Part shown: positions 1 through 13,066 of the stretch, one piece after another
Layout of the letters: each line of letters starts with the position of its first letter
How positions within the stretch are numbered: the stretch's first letter is position 1
Assembly (NCBI GenBank): GCA_016801885.1
Contig: CM028891.1
Coordinates: 14,367,517-14,431,516, forward strand
DNA from: Toxotes chatareus
Lineage: Eukaryota; Chordata; Actinopteri; Toxotidae
Reading direction: 5' to 3'
DNA: 64,000 nt
Notes under the pieces: model-generated
Told to the model about the DNA's origin: nothing
The model's input: the letters and a program-made list of their open reading frames with translations, nothing else
Databases searched by the model: none
Program-made: the position numbers and the translations under genes

Positions 1-105
1 GCATAACACTCCAGTGTATCACACATATTGATGGTTTCACTTAAAAGCGGGAGCTAATGACATTCAGGCATCAATGCGTGTAAGATACTCCAGCTGAGTA
101 CAGAC
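1..105 (-). other. dnajc13 intron, incomplete
   Basis: Sequence downstream of the GAG|gtctgt donor. Reading through gives 13 residues unlike RME-8 and then a stop, so it is intronic. The next exon is outside the window. Confidence 0.8.
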
Positions 106-3100
106 CTCAAACTCCTGGTGGTTCCAGGAGATGACAGTAGCATTGCCAAGCTCGCGGTCCACACTGAAGGCACGCATCTCCCCCTCCAGAGCGTCACGCA
201 GCTCCTCCCTTGTTTTCAGGTTCCAGATGAGGTTGGACCGTGCATGGTCGAGCTGGAATCTTGAAAAGACAGAAAAGCAAGTTAGGGCAGTAGCTAATGA
301 AATGAATTATCTAATAAAATCAGGATGAGAACCACACATGTGCCACGCAACAGGGTCAGCACAGTTACACTCTCTATAGGTGCATGTCAGACGTCGAATA
401 TAACATACCTGTAGTAGAAAAGCTCCCAGTTGGCTTCAATCTTTATTCTCTGTCGTCTTTTCCTCAGGATGACAGGCTTTTGGTTTGGATTCTGAAAACA
501 AATGAAGGACACAAAACTTTGAGGATCCATGTCAGTTTACCATTACAGTCTATCACCACAGAAATCAATAGTTCAGCTTATGGCACGAAGAGAGTTGAGG
601 AGTTAAATTGGCGACAACATGAGCAACATTTTACACAGACAAGAACACCAGAAATAAATGGCACCAGTGTGAAGAAAAATGGAACAAGTAATGTTTTTGA
701 GAATGGAGAAAGTCAGATATTAGAACAATGAGAAAAAAACAACAACAAACCTCTAAAAACAATGCCAACACTGCACCAACATGGACCATAAATTTATGAA
801 ACACAAAAACCAAGATGGGATCCCAAAACTGGGTGTGCTCTGTAATCCTTCCTGGGCGAGACATGCATGCAATAATTACTGCTTGCATTAAGCATTTTTT
901 CTTCTTGTAAAAAAATGTAAAATGCTGTTGCAGATCCCAGGCTACAGGCTGCTTGGCAAAGGCCCATCTGTTTTCTGGTAATTACACTCATGTCTCAAAC
1001 TAAATGTGGTCATTATTTATTGATACAAAACACAACAGGCACTCTGAACTAGCAGGACGAGAACAGATGTGTTCAAACCTATCCTTTCATTCTCTATTGT
1101 GCAATATATTATTGACTTGTTTTTGTTTTCTTGCATCTGTTTGGAGATGTGGAAATTCCTTGCAGATGGTGTCATCGCCTGGTTGAATTAAAAAACACAC
1201 CCAATATGCCACATGAAGATGGAAAAATGATTTGGTCAAGAGAAAGAACATGGAGAGAAAACAGCATGGATCCCATTGGCCAGTCCTACTTACCAGGTTA
1301 TTTCTGTCCTGCTGCATTGTTTGACAGCAGAGATACCACACAAGACAAGGGGAGGGTAGGGTAGAGACAACACAGAGAGATTATTGTTCCTCGGATCAAA
1401 CAGAGATGAATCGCAACAAAAAGGGTCACAGGTCACTACACTATCATACAAAGAGACTGACATACAGATCTATCACTAAATTCTACAGATTTATTAGCTG
1501 ATTATTCACTACATTCATAAATTTTCCCAATACTATGAGAGGAACTGCAAAAACCAAATATACAAGGTGAATATGGTGCAAATATGAAATAATGGATTTG
1601 ATTAGTGAATATTCAGTGAAAGCAAGCCAATCAAAACACACAGTTGATCCGCTTCAGCCATTTTGAATGATTTTCTACACAAAAGTGTAGAAGAAGAAAA
1701 AAAAAAGGAGCCTGGTGACATTCAGGTGAAAAAGGATTTGAGTTATAGAGTTGTTGAAAAGCCAGAGAGCTATGCAGTAGAGGCCCAAGGTTTTATTAAA
1801 CACTTTGGCTAACACCGTCAGCCTCCACCCGCCCACACATTCTCTATAGGAATGACCCACACAGGTTTGGTCTGAATTGCCTACTACTACCACGTGCAGT
1901 TTTGACATTTGGTTCAAACATGTCATTACCTTTGCATCCTGACAGAGAGGTTCTTTAAAAGAAAGAGGTGGCTTTTGAATTTAAATAACACTTTGGTCAC
2001 ATTCACCACAACAACAGACTCTGGCGCACAGACAAAAAAATAAAATGGAAAACCCCCGTCATATCGAAATAGTGTGTTCAACATACAGCATATGAAAAGC
2101 TGCACATGCAGTTTGAACAGTAAATATGCAAGGCACGGAAAAAAATCAAATGTGACTGTGTCTTGACATATGCTGTCTCCACAAGGTCAGGCAGCATCAG
2201 AGCTGGCAACGCTTTCCATGCAAAATAACAGCAGCCACTGAAAAGTGCGTTATTGAGTTTGTCTCTGGAGTCTGCAGTACTGTTCAGCATCAGCAGGAGG
2301 AGCAGCAGCAGCAGAAGCTTGTCTGAAATCAGCCCATTACTCCCTTTGTCAAGGAAAAGAAATCCTCACCTCCTTCTGTGCTATGCCCATCTTATCTCTC
2401 CAGTGCATCAGCACTAGATCAGCCTTCTCCTTGGCAAACTTTTCCACCTCTTTGGCTGCTTTGCCTGCTATCCGCTGCCACTCTGGCACTTTGTTTCGGT
2501 TTAACTGGTCCTGAGGGAAACAAATGTAAAACAAGAACAGTCATATTTGAAACATGTCAAATTCCTAGTTGGGCTTTTTGTTCCGTCTACAAAAATGTGC
2601 AGATGTGATGTGTTTGTCTGGATACCGTGGCAATTTTCAGGTTATCACGGATGTGCATTCTGTCCAAATCTTTCTCTGGGACTGGGTCTGGACTGTCCAG
2701 GTAAGCCAGCAGGCCTGTTGGCTGAGAGCACAGTGAGAGAGGAACACAAAGAGAAATGGGTTAGGACTTAAACAGGGTGTCTCAGCTGCCAGAAAAAAGC
2801 ATTGGCTTACATCCTGGAGTACTTTGCCTGCATCGCCATCATTATAGTAATAGCTTCTGCCATGTGTATTGGACAGGCATCAAATATTAGATTATAAGTG
2901 CCAACTGGGCTGATATGGAGGCTTACCAGTATCCTCTTCAGGAGGTTCATGGCAACAGGGTTCTCTGCTGTCCACAGTCCCACCAGGTGACGACTCAGTT
3001 GCCTGATATAGAAACATCTGATGTAAGCAGCTGAGCCATTGTGTTATGTGTCAGAAAACATGGCTTCCTGTTTATCTACTGTAACAGCTCAAGGTTTGTC

Positions 3101-6100
3101 TAATGTTACATTGAATGAGTGCTTCTCAGGATGAGCAGAGGAGTACTAGAGAGTTGGAACTAGAGATAATCCAATAGCAGCTGGAGCCAATGAATCCAAA
3201 TTACTAAATTACTGCGTGTGAGTGAGTGTGTTATTATTGAGCTCGGACCTGTTGGTAAGCATCCTCTGGTCAGTGCTGATGGTGAACAAAGACGTGTGCA
3301 GATGTCTTGGAAGAGCCCCTTCACTCAAGGCCAGCTCCTGCATCTTAGTGGCTATTTCCTTGTCTCCCTCCTACATAAGCAGGTTTGTTATCATCACCAA
3401 GCTTGAACCATAAAGACAGTCCAAATCACACTGTAGAGCACCTAAACCACAGGAAGGCTTACCTCAATAATGGCCTTCATCACCAGCCCAGCGCCCTTCA
3501 CTATTGCCATAGAGGGATGCTAGAGGCAAAAGCAACACATCTCAGTACACAAGAATCTACTGGATTCATATCAGTCATGTTACTATAATAATTAGGCCAA
3601 CAGTATGTCACATGAGCTACCTGGAAGAGTTTGAACAAGGTGCGTCCATTGGATGCAACCATCTCAAGCAACATGTCAAATGGCTGCCCCTCAGTGGTTT
3701 CACTGTAGGGGGCACAGAGGGCAAATGTTAAGAAGTCCAGTAAGGAGCTGATGACCAAAGCTCCAGTTCCATGGTCCTAGAATGAAAAGAGAGTGAGAAA
3801 TAAGACTGGGGAAACTGAAAAAAAGTTTCCTAATTAGCCCGAGCTCAGGATGAAAGCAGCTTGCTGACAATAAAAAAAAGAAATGTACCACATTGGTGAT
3901 GAATTTTTCAAGGAAGTTTTCCAGGAACTTCTTAGATGACAGTAGAGAGGCCTTGTTCAGCTGCTCTTGCCTCAGGTCATAGTCATCGTGCATCGGCTGG
4001 AGGGAAAGATGAAAGAAAAGGTTTCAGCCAAACAGCAAGAAAGATATCAATCAATGGATATATATTTCTACATCTGTATCAGTTTGGTTGATGTCTAGAT
4101 ATTTAGATCATACTTACACACATAAGGGCACAGAGCATGTCTATAGCAGCATGTGTCACGCCATTGTTGTTCCTTTTTAAAGCTTTTACCGTCTTTACTC
4201 CCAACTTTTCCCTAAACCTAGAACACACAAACATCCATTCACAGATTTAGTAACACTATTATTGGACCATGCATTGAAAAACGTGAGGAACATTTAAAAA
4301 AAAAAAAAACAGAACTGCAACAGAATATAAACCATACAAATACTGTATTATTTAAAGAGGTCTGGGGTTGGATACACAAAGAATTCATTGCTTAAGAAGT
4401 GGCTTGTTGTTTCTCTCACTCATCAACCACAGTCGCACTTTTTTTTTTTAAATTGAACTATTGAGGGTGACATCATTACAGAGGTTTTCCTCCTTAAAAC
4501 AAGAATAAACCATTTATGTATTTATAGCGAGGTGTGTTTTGTGTCTGTGTGAGGGAGACACCAAACTACTGCTGCAATGAATCTTTCCAGTAGCCAATTC
4601 TGGCTCAATTGCTTCACAGGAACAAGGAATAAACAGTAAATACAGTTCCTCTCATACATCTCAGTGACCCGGAAAGATTACAAGTTTCTTGAATATATGT
4701 GATTTTCAGAAATGTAAAGGGCAAAATGACCAAAGCAGATACTGGGAGAGAGATGGAGGCACAAAAATAAAAAGGATGAGATGGCGAGAGTGGGAGGTCA
4801 AGACAAATTGAGGCAGACAGCTCGACTGAACAGAGTGAAGTGACATAATCTCCCCTCTGAAGTGTCTATCTAAAAGGCCTGAGATGAAAGCAGAACAAAG
4901 ATAAAAGAAGAGAAGGCTGATGAACAGACAGCTATGAAGGACTCTGAGAAAGAACAAGAAGGATAAGAAATACAGACAGACAAAGGGCAGACTGAGATGT
5001 ATGGATTCATATTTACGTTGCATCTGTGAGTCCAGACCCTTGACCAGACCTTGGAATGACAGAGCATGCCTGTTACCAGCCGCTCAACAAAACTATACTT
5101 TGAAGAAATAACATAAGACGGTGAAGCAGAATATCTGCTGCATCCTTACTTAGGCAGCTGGGTGAAAGCCTGGAAGCCAGCCTTGGAGGCCACCAAGCGT
5201 CGAATGGCCTGGAAATGGCTCTCCAGCTCAGCGTTAAGAGCCGGCAGCTCAGCCTCCTGGGATAAAAGAGCCAGGATGGCGTTGTTGATGAGCTTCTCTT
5301 TGTTCTCAGAAAAAAGACCCTAAAGAGATCAGAGAGAGATGAAGATGGGGAGATTAGTGTGAATCCTGCCTGCACAGATGGGTAGACATAAATCACACAG
5401 GAGCTGAACGCACTCACATCTTGGGTTACTGCATGCAGCACTCCACTGTAGGATATGTTGGCATTGAATCTGAACACTGCATCTGCAAAGTTGCCATCTG
5501 AGCAAAGAAAGAAGTGATGGAACAGTTTAAAAAGAAAATTTTAACCAGACTTTTTTTTATTTTAACAAGAATTTTAACAAGGGACCACAACAAACATTAA
5601 AATTCATCCTCTGGGGAGATTAATGTCAGTTCATCTGATAGTTGTCAAAATATACCCCTGCAAATAAAATCCAAATTAAAACAAAAATCTACATCTAAAC
5701 CAATGGGAACATATGATATTAAATCAATTTAGCTTCATGAGGATTAAGGGCTTTGACTCACTTGGAGGTGCTGCCAGGAATCTGAGATGCAAACTCTCCA
5801 CCTCCTCATCCACCGGCATGCTCAGTAGGCCCCATCGTTGCCCTCGCTGAGTGGGGGCCATCTTGACACACACATCCCTGTTGCCTGATGCACGGACTCC
5901 ATCAAGTAGGCTGGCTAACAGGGAGTCCCTGCAGACACACACACATACAAACAGATTTAGATAAATGTGTTACACTGATCAGTGGTGTGGAGCACTGATG
6001 ATGTGCACACAATAAGAGGAAAGAGTTTAGGCTACGCCGTAGACACAGGTGCACAAGCAACTTATCCCATAAAAAAGGTAAACAGTACACAAAAAAAAGG

Positions 6101-9100
6101 CAACTGAGTGAGGTCAAAAATACATTTAACAAACCCACTGGGCCTGCAGTGTCACCACTTACATAAAGAAAAGTGTACGTTACATCTGTGTACCTTTCTG
6201 TGGAGGAGAACTTCCTGATCTGACCTCTGATGAATTCAACTGTAAACACCTGAGGGTTGTCAACGTCACAGATGAGAGCAAATACCTGAAGGGACATGAG
6301 AGCATGGACAAAAAGAGTGAGGGGGGGAGAGTTTAAAGATATCACACAGAGCTTTCATCCAAGCTGTTAACTTTCAGTGACGCAGTTCGTACATCACGAA
6401 AGAAAGACAGGCAGTTCAGTTAACATTCATCTCCACAGGACGACAACTAGACAGAACAAAAAGGAGTGTAAATGTTTCAGCCTAAAATTTTTATGACTTG
6501 ATGTCACTTTGGTTTCTAAGTGCTCACCTCTCCAAAGGGTTTGACGGTAACTATGTTGTATGAGGCCGGGTCTCTCTCCACTAGGCATGTCTCCGTCAGT
6601 GCCAGGATGCGCTTAACAGGCTCCTGTATGATACCAACAGAAAGCACATAGATAAGTGATAAGCTCGGGTCTAACAATTTGGTAATTAATAATCTGCTAA
6701 GGGATTCCTGTTGGGTTCCTGTACCCCACTTTGGGAACTGCAAACATAGAGCACTGAGAGGAACAAGAAGAAGCAGAGTGTTCTTACCGGGTGGCGAGGG
6801 GTGATCTTCTGCACCACGAACTCGGCCAGTGAAGTGATGCTCTCATCTGAGCTGTACTTCCCCAACCTGTCCGTCACAAAACCCTCGAAGGTCAGAGCCT
6901 CCTTCCTCAGTCGTAGCGTGATGCCAATGAAATTCCCAGCATGCTCTATGGCACTGCGGATGATTTCATCCCGGTGCTCCGAGGCAAACAGATGCTGAAG
7001 GAAAGAGACAGTGGAACAGGGGAAAAGGGAATCTCAAGTTCGTTAAGACAGCACATAACAGGCGGACCTAAGCATAAACACAGAAGTAAACACATACACA
7101 TGCACAAACTCCATAAATGCATACCAGCCTGCTGAAACCGCCATAAAGGATGCAGAATCCTCCCTGGTAATCAGAGACCTCGACGAAGCCCTCTACATTC
7201 CGATAGTCGTAGGAACACACCACCCGGTTAGTGTGGGGGTCAATCTGGTCAATGCCACCCGGTGTCACCTCTAAACTCACAGGCTTACGAGTATCACTCC
7301 AGTGGTGCTTGTAGCAGTTGTAACGCTGTTGGAGAGCCCACATATTGTGAGAAATCATTCAGTTATGTGTCATCATGTGTAACCCAAATTGCTAACTTGC
7401 ATTTTTATCATAATTTTAAAAATTGTTATAGATCTTAGTACTTACCCTGCCAGTTATCTTTCCCTCCGAAAACTCTGTTCTGAATCTCTGCGAATGAGAA
7501 AAAAAGATTCTTTATTGCACAATTCCAAATACGTTTAATTGATTCTATGGGGAAATACTTATTCTTGCTGCTGTTTCAAAACACTTCAGCTTAGTGAGCT
7601 AATTTCCTCACATCAGACTATCTGCTGATTCACATCTGTGATAAACAATGAGAGTGAGTCAAAAGGTCTCTGATTTGCAAGCACTGCATTCCCAAACAGT
7701 GACTTTGCTGCAACTTTTTTTTTTTAAAACAACACAGCAAAATGTGCAGCCATCTCACCGTGAGAAAGCTCAACTTTGCCACATCAAACACCCTTTCTGA
7801 GATTCTGAGGTCTGTTTAGTCATTCTGAATGATGGCAGCGAAGTTGCGCGGCAGCGAAGTGGCGCAGCAGCGAGTGCTTTTCCTCACCAGTGCTTCTGTG
7901 AGCAGCTCTGTCCGGTGTTCTGTCGAGAACTTGAGCGTTTCCGACTTCTTGCCACTGCCTTTGCGGAATGTGAGGTTGAACTCTGTTCCCTGACCTTTTC
8001 CTACTGGGCCGATGCCACAGATGTCTCCATAAGGCCACTGGCAAACAGAGACAGCACAGAGATAAACACATTGTTAAAGTCACACAAATAAAGATCAAAC
8101 ATGAAAAGATGTTCTTACAGATGTGTTCAACTAAGTTATAGTGTATTATAAACCGTTTATTTACTGTTGATATACAGCTAAATGTTACCAAACTTACTTT
8201 TACTGCATTTCGTGTTGTTGTTTTTTTTTTTCAAAATAACCATAATGCTACTTTCTTTTGGCTTTTTTTTTAGCCTTTTTCTTGACTAAAGGGGCTTATG
8301 AATAAGGCCTAATTTTTAAGGGGTATTGATTATGACATATTTCATGTTCTAATCGGGGTAAATACATGCTGTTGCACATTCACTGCAATGCTTAAAGCTT
8401 AGCATATTCAAAGGCTGAGCCAAAGAAATACTAAATAATACTGTTTCAGCTTTTAGCAGGAGCAGTGTGCTTTAAATGGATTTTCAATAGTCACATGGAG
8501 CCAAGAACAGTACCTCCCACCAGCACCTGTTAGACACTGATAGCCACAGCGAAGGCGAAGTTCCTGAATGGGAAAGGCTGAATTCAAACTGACCTGATTT
8601 GTTACTTCTAGCGTGGTAGGGTTGTAAGTGGTAATGCCATGCGTCCCCACTGAGAAGACTCGCTTGTACCTAGAACACAGAGACAGGATGAGTCAGAAAC
8701 ACAGCCTACCCATCACCAACTGCACACGGAAGCAACACCTACAACGGCATAGCAAGTCGCATAACATTAACAGTGAATGTGGCAAACAGGGTGAAGGTGT
8801 GGCAGATTTTTTAACACGTAAGATACAGATCCACATGCATCTGATGTGCTGGATGGTGTGTAAGAGGAGACAGTCCATCCACAACCCCACTGTAGCCCTC
8901 CCCAGGGTGATGGTGAGTCAAGGACAGGTGATACCCCTGGAGCTGATGGATCTGATGATGTCATCCACTGAGGTTTATTATGTCACGTTTCCAGATATTT
9001 TATGCACGAGATGATGACGAGAATAGATTACCAGCTGCCACTTTTTTCACTGACGCAGCTGAGATTTAAGTATTCCCCCATTAGATCAAGCCATAACTAC

Positions 9101-11148
9101 AAGGTAATTTGCTTTTCTATGTATTAACCACATCAAATGAAAGATCCCAACTTATTGTATGCTAGCAGTTCTGCAATGAGTCACCCTCTGACACTGAAAC
9201 AATCAGCACTAATTCACTGGAACGGTTATGAGTGTGGGGCTCACTCACATAGTAGGAAGGAAGTGTGAAATTCTATTTTGCCAGTCTTTCTGCATGTTCC
9301 GCTCTCTGAATATGTGTGTATGAGCATGCAGGCATGTCTGCGTGTGGTTGGTCGCTGTGTGATTTGACCACAGTTCCAGGTGGTATGTTTGTACTACTCA
9401 AAATATTCTGCCTGGTGTTTGATTTGAAAATGGGTCAATGGAGGGTTTTGGTTATGTAAGGATTAAGGTTTGGAGAGATTTTTTAAATTTGTTAATAAAA
9501 TATTAAATGTAAAGGTTTATTTGTGCTTGGTGTACATGTATGTTTATCCTTGTACAACATGTTCTTTTAGTCCCTCCACTGCACACTTAACGTGCTGACT
9601 TGGCTCCTTTCTTTCTTGCACATCCTCACCGGACCTTGTTAACATTAAGCAGTGTGGTAATGTTAACATTTAGGCAACTAAATGGTAGAAGAAGAAGAGT
9701 CAGTAAAAGAAAGTCAAATTGAGACAATACTTCTACATAATGCATTGGTAGTTGTGTATGCAGTACATGATTAACACAAACAGACAGGACAGCCAGAAGC
9801 CTGAGGCAAGGCCGAAGTGGGATATTATGTCCAGGCACGTCCCACAGTCCGCCCCCTTCCTTCTCCACAATTATACAAATGTCATGTCATTTTTAGGCAC
9901 CTTCCCCACTGGAAAGCCTGCAGACGTACACTCGGTCTCAAAGTATGAGACCACAACTCTGTCCTGATCTCAGGGTCCTGTCTCTGTACATGTTTTGACC
10001 TTGGTGTTAAGTGGCTGGCTCAACATGGGTGTCAGCAAAAACCTAGTTAATTATTCATTCTCTGTGGGCTGATTTCCCCCCCTTCATTCTATATTAGTAC
10101 AGAGGCAGCATCCAGCCCTCCCTGGTGTGTCTGTAAGGCCATCTTCATCTTCATTTCCACTCAAAGATATAAAAATCAACGTGCAGAGAACCAACCTTGT
10201 GTTAAGTAATCCATCATAATAAATGCCATTTCTGCTTATACTGTTTAGTTTAATGTTCATGTTGACATTCATATAGAACTGGAATGGAACAATGGAAACC
10301 AGTAGGTGTCATGATAGTCGGAAAACACAATAATCTAGCAGTCATGTAATGAATATGTGATTTGTCGTAAATGGTTAAAAACAGCGGTATGGTCCTTTAA
10401 CTCTTCCATAAAGAAAATATGCAAGGAGGAAAGAGCACACTATAAACACTTTATAACACAGATATGGTTTGTGATAAGTAACAGGTTATTCTTCATTCAG
10501 TCAGACTGCACAGCATGTCTTTAAAGCTTTTCTTTACACTCCCATGGTTTCATAATGTACAACATTAAGCAACTTCCTGTATCTGATTAAACCTCTTCAC
10601 AACTGCTTCCCCTCTTTAAACAAAATATGCTCAATTTCTCACAAAGAAGACTATTTGACTGACTGCATCCAAAACAAGGACATCACTACATAATCCTCGA
10701 AACAAGACTCAACAACACGCTGGATTTCACACATGCAAAGAGTGGTGGACAGACAACTTAGTGTGAGCAACATACACACTGTACAATGAGGAGAACAACT
10801 GAAAAGACTAAACACAAGGTACCAAAGATAGTTACAGCGCAAACCGTATACCGGCATATAAAATAACTAGCTTTAGCACCTGTAGCAGCTAGGCTTCCTT
10901 AATGCTCAAGGAGCAACATACAGATGTATAAAGGTAGATTCAAAGGAGATCATCATATTCTGAGAAACAGGAGAGGTATGCTGTGATTGAAAAGCAAAAT
11001 GCTTAAATGGCACAGCAAACCGAGAGAAAGCATTTGTTTAAAAATCATGGACGTGTCCTTCATCAAGAGGACACACACACAAAAATCTAATATACTCTAC
11101 AAACTAGAGTCACAAGACTTGAATTAAACGTGATCATGAGAACAGAGA

Positions 11149-11192
<44 letters not shown>

Positions 11193-13053
11193 GGGAGGGA
11201 AAAATGCTGCTGTAACACTAAACCTGGACATACACTACAACTAACGCTTTAGGTCTACCGTATATTTAACTGCTGCAGAAACGTTTCATTCAGCAATTTT
11301 CACAAATTAGATTATGCTACCATAGAATGCAAAATATGAAGAAACACTTGTTTTAGACATGTAAGAAGGAAACCGGACATAAAATAGGGGAAATGATAAC
11401 ACAACACAATATTGACCTGGGTTACTTTAAAAAAAATCCCTTCAAGTACCTGCAGAGCAGACAACTGATAATATCCCTGTCTCTTGACGAATCTGCCGTT
11501 TAGTTTAGTTTATTAAAAACTGGACACAAACAACATTTGAACAATGTACAGTTGGGCCTTTATCATATGTCTGAACTTGGTATAAGAATGCTATAGACAG
11601 ACACAGATTTAGATATATTATTTTTTATCCAAGACTAAATTGTCAACTTGGATCATTGGTCATTGATTTACTACCCACTAAGGACAAAAGTAGCCGACGA
11701 TATCTGAGGCTAATATGAAAGAGGATATCCTGACATCACACCTTCTCTTTCTCTTTCTGTTGGCCTACTGAAGCTCTGTGGGACTTGAACCCTTTTCATA
11801 CAACAGATGTGCAGATGACACACATCTACTGAATTACATTTGACCCACTCATGAGACTGCTGTCAAAAAAGCTAGTCTCAGATTGCCAGCATTTGTACAC
11901 TTTTGTCAGCTAGTGTAGTTGCACTTCACTGAAAAACCACAGAATAACATTACAAGTTTCATTTTCATTTCTCTATGCCTACTTGATCTCGCATGGTTGG
12001 CCACTTCCTCATGTTGTCCTGTGCTCTCTCATCCTTCTGTCTCTGTCTCTCTCTTCTGAGAGTCAGTTAAATTGCCTTCAAATGTTAATATCAATAAATA
12101 AAGTTTCCATGACTGATAGAGACCACAGCCAGACACTGTCTGACCTCTGTTCAACACAGGTCAGGAGGAGGGTCATAGAACCAGGTCAGCTGACTAATTC
12201 AGATAAATCATCAATGTGGGTTTACTGTGTCGTTCTGAACGGGGCATCATCAGTCTCCACTGTCAACCACATACACATCAACAGTCGTCTCTGCCGGACA
12301 CTTCAGGAAACATTAGCAGGATGAGGCTCTGATGATGGCTAATGCACTGCAGCCCTGCTTAAGTTACCTAAGTCAATGGCAGGCCTTAATGGGACAAAGA
12401 CATTTAGAAAGAAGGCATTGGTAATGTGATCCTACTGGCTCACTGCTCAAGCTGGAGCTTGTCCATTCTATTAACTTTGAGGGCCACCAATTACAAACAT
12501 AAAGTCATATCTAGTTTTAGATCTACATTGAATTAAGTGTGAAATTTAACAACAAACAAACAAGCATACTATCTATGTCCTTGGGTGAAGCTTTTCATGT
12601 TTTGTGTCCAGACAAAAAATTATATGGATGTCATCTTGCTAAAAGACTAGTTCTGTGCTGTGTTCACTGCCAATATGTGTTTCTTTGGGTTACATTTCAT
12701 AGACAGTGCAGCTCTACAAAAACACACTGGTCACACAACTGCTGATCAGTGTTCAGAAGATGTCCCATCCTTGGCTGAAATAAGGAAGTCAGCACAATGG
12801 AAGCAATGAGTCAGGATTTCAAGATTTTCCCAAACCTCTTTTACAAGGTGATGAAGAGGAGAGTTCCGGTTAATACTGCTTTGTAAACTGATACAAAGAA
12901 GATGTGGAATAGACAGTGTCACCAGCCCTGAAATCCTATTGGTGAAGCTAAAAAAGACAAAACAAAAAAACATTGTGGGTCTTACTTTCCCCTCCAGGAG
13001 TGTTTGGTGGTGTAGAAACAGGCCAGGTCTTTGTTTTCTTTGACGACATTCAT
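106..13053 (-). CDS. dnajc13: dnajc13 (RME-8), N-terminal 814 residues, partial
   Basis: DNAJC13/RME-8 is a large (about 2,240 residues in human) DnaJ co-chaperone on early endosomes. It works with Hsc70 to control clathrin and the WASH/SNX retromer machinery during recycling. I joined 21 coding exons with GT-AG borders on the minus strand, 5' to 3': 13053-12986, 8669-8594, 8037-7888, 7487-7446, 7325-7125, 6994-6788, 6623-6528, 6285-6194, 5928-5762, 5497-5418, 5319-5150, 4217-4118, 3996-3889, 3776-3621, 3519-3463, 3370-3249, 3002-2927, 2721-2626, 2510-2370, 491-409, 259-106. They total 2,442 nt (814 codons) with every phase matching. The N-terminal PH-like, PI3P-binding region keeps K17, W20, Y24 and R26 (KHSWRGKYKR). 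An IWN motif at residues 774-776 marks the first IWN repeat. The J domain, later IWN repeats and stop codon lie left of base 1. Identity is very secure; the last donor (GAG|gtctgt at 105/106) is the least certain border. Confidence 0.96.
492..2369 (-). other. dnajc13 intron (1.9 kb)
   Basis: The exons on both sides join without loss (AQKE followed by NPNQKP), matching the family, so no constitutive exon is missing. AT-rich, with no recognisable element. Confidence 0.85.
4218..5149 (-). other. dnajc13 intron (0.93 kb)
   Basis: Separates the exons encoding QLPK and FREKLG, a split lysine codon. It contains short A and T runs and an AG-rich stretch at about 4740-4990. No gene or RNA signal was seen. 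Confidence 0.85.
7488..7887 (-). other. dnajc13 intron (0.4 kb)
   Basis: Lies between the exon ending TEAL and the 42-nt exon RFRTEFSEGKITGR. Nothing beyond splice signals was seen. Confidence 0.85.
8038..8593 (-). other. dnajc13 intron (0.56 kb)
   Basis: Lies between the exon ending EVTNQ and the exon starting WPYGD. It has a T-rich stretch near 8210-8275. Nothing else is recognisable. Confidence 0.85.
8670..12985 (-). other. dnajc13 intron (4.3 kb)
   Basis: The intron between the first two coding exons. It holds a GA microsatellite (11144-11200) and otherwise AT-rich unique-looking sequence. I searched it for a nested gene on either strand and saw none. Confidence 0.8.
11144..11200. repeat. 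(GA)n microsatellite
   Basis: About 57 bp of nearly pure GA dinucleotide with GGGA interruptions at both ends, inside a dnajc13 intron. Likely length-polymorphic. Confidence 0.95.
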
Positions 13054-13066
13054 CTTTTCACAGGAC
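12986..13066 (-). other. dnajc13: dnajc13 first coding exon with 13-nt 5'UTR
   Basis: The exon starts after a ttatag acceptor (about 13067-13068), carries 13 nt of 5'UTR and the ATG at 13053-13051, and encodes residues 1-22 plus two bases of codon 23. It ends at a gtaagac donor. It is isolated by a 4.3 kb intron from the next exon (8669) and is too short to stand out as an open frame. I chose this start because the reading begins exactly where vertebrate RME-8 proteins begin and runs in phase into the KYKR of the next exon. Confidence 0.93.

Noticed and set aside
5902..6345. 147-residue minus-strand frame
   Set aside because: It includes real dnajc13 exon sequence (residues of exon 6194-6285) read through the donor into the intron. 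The spliced model explains it.
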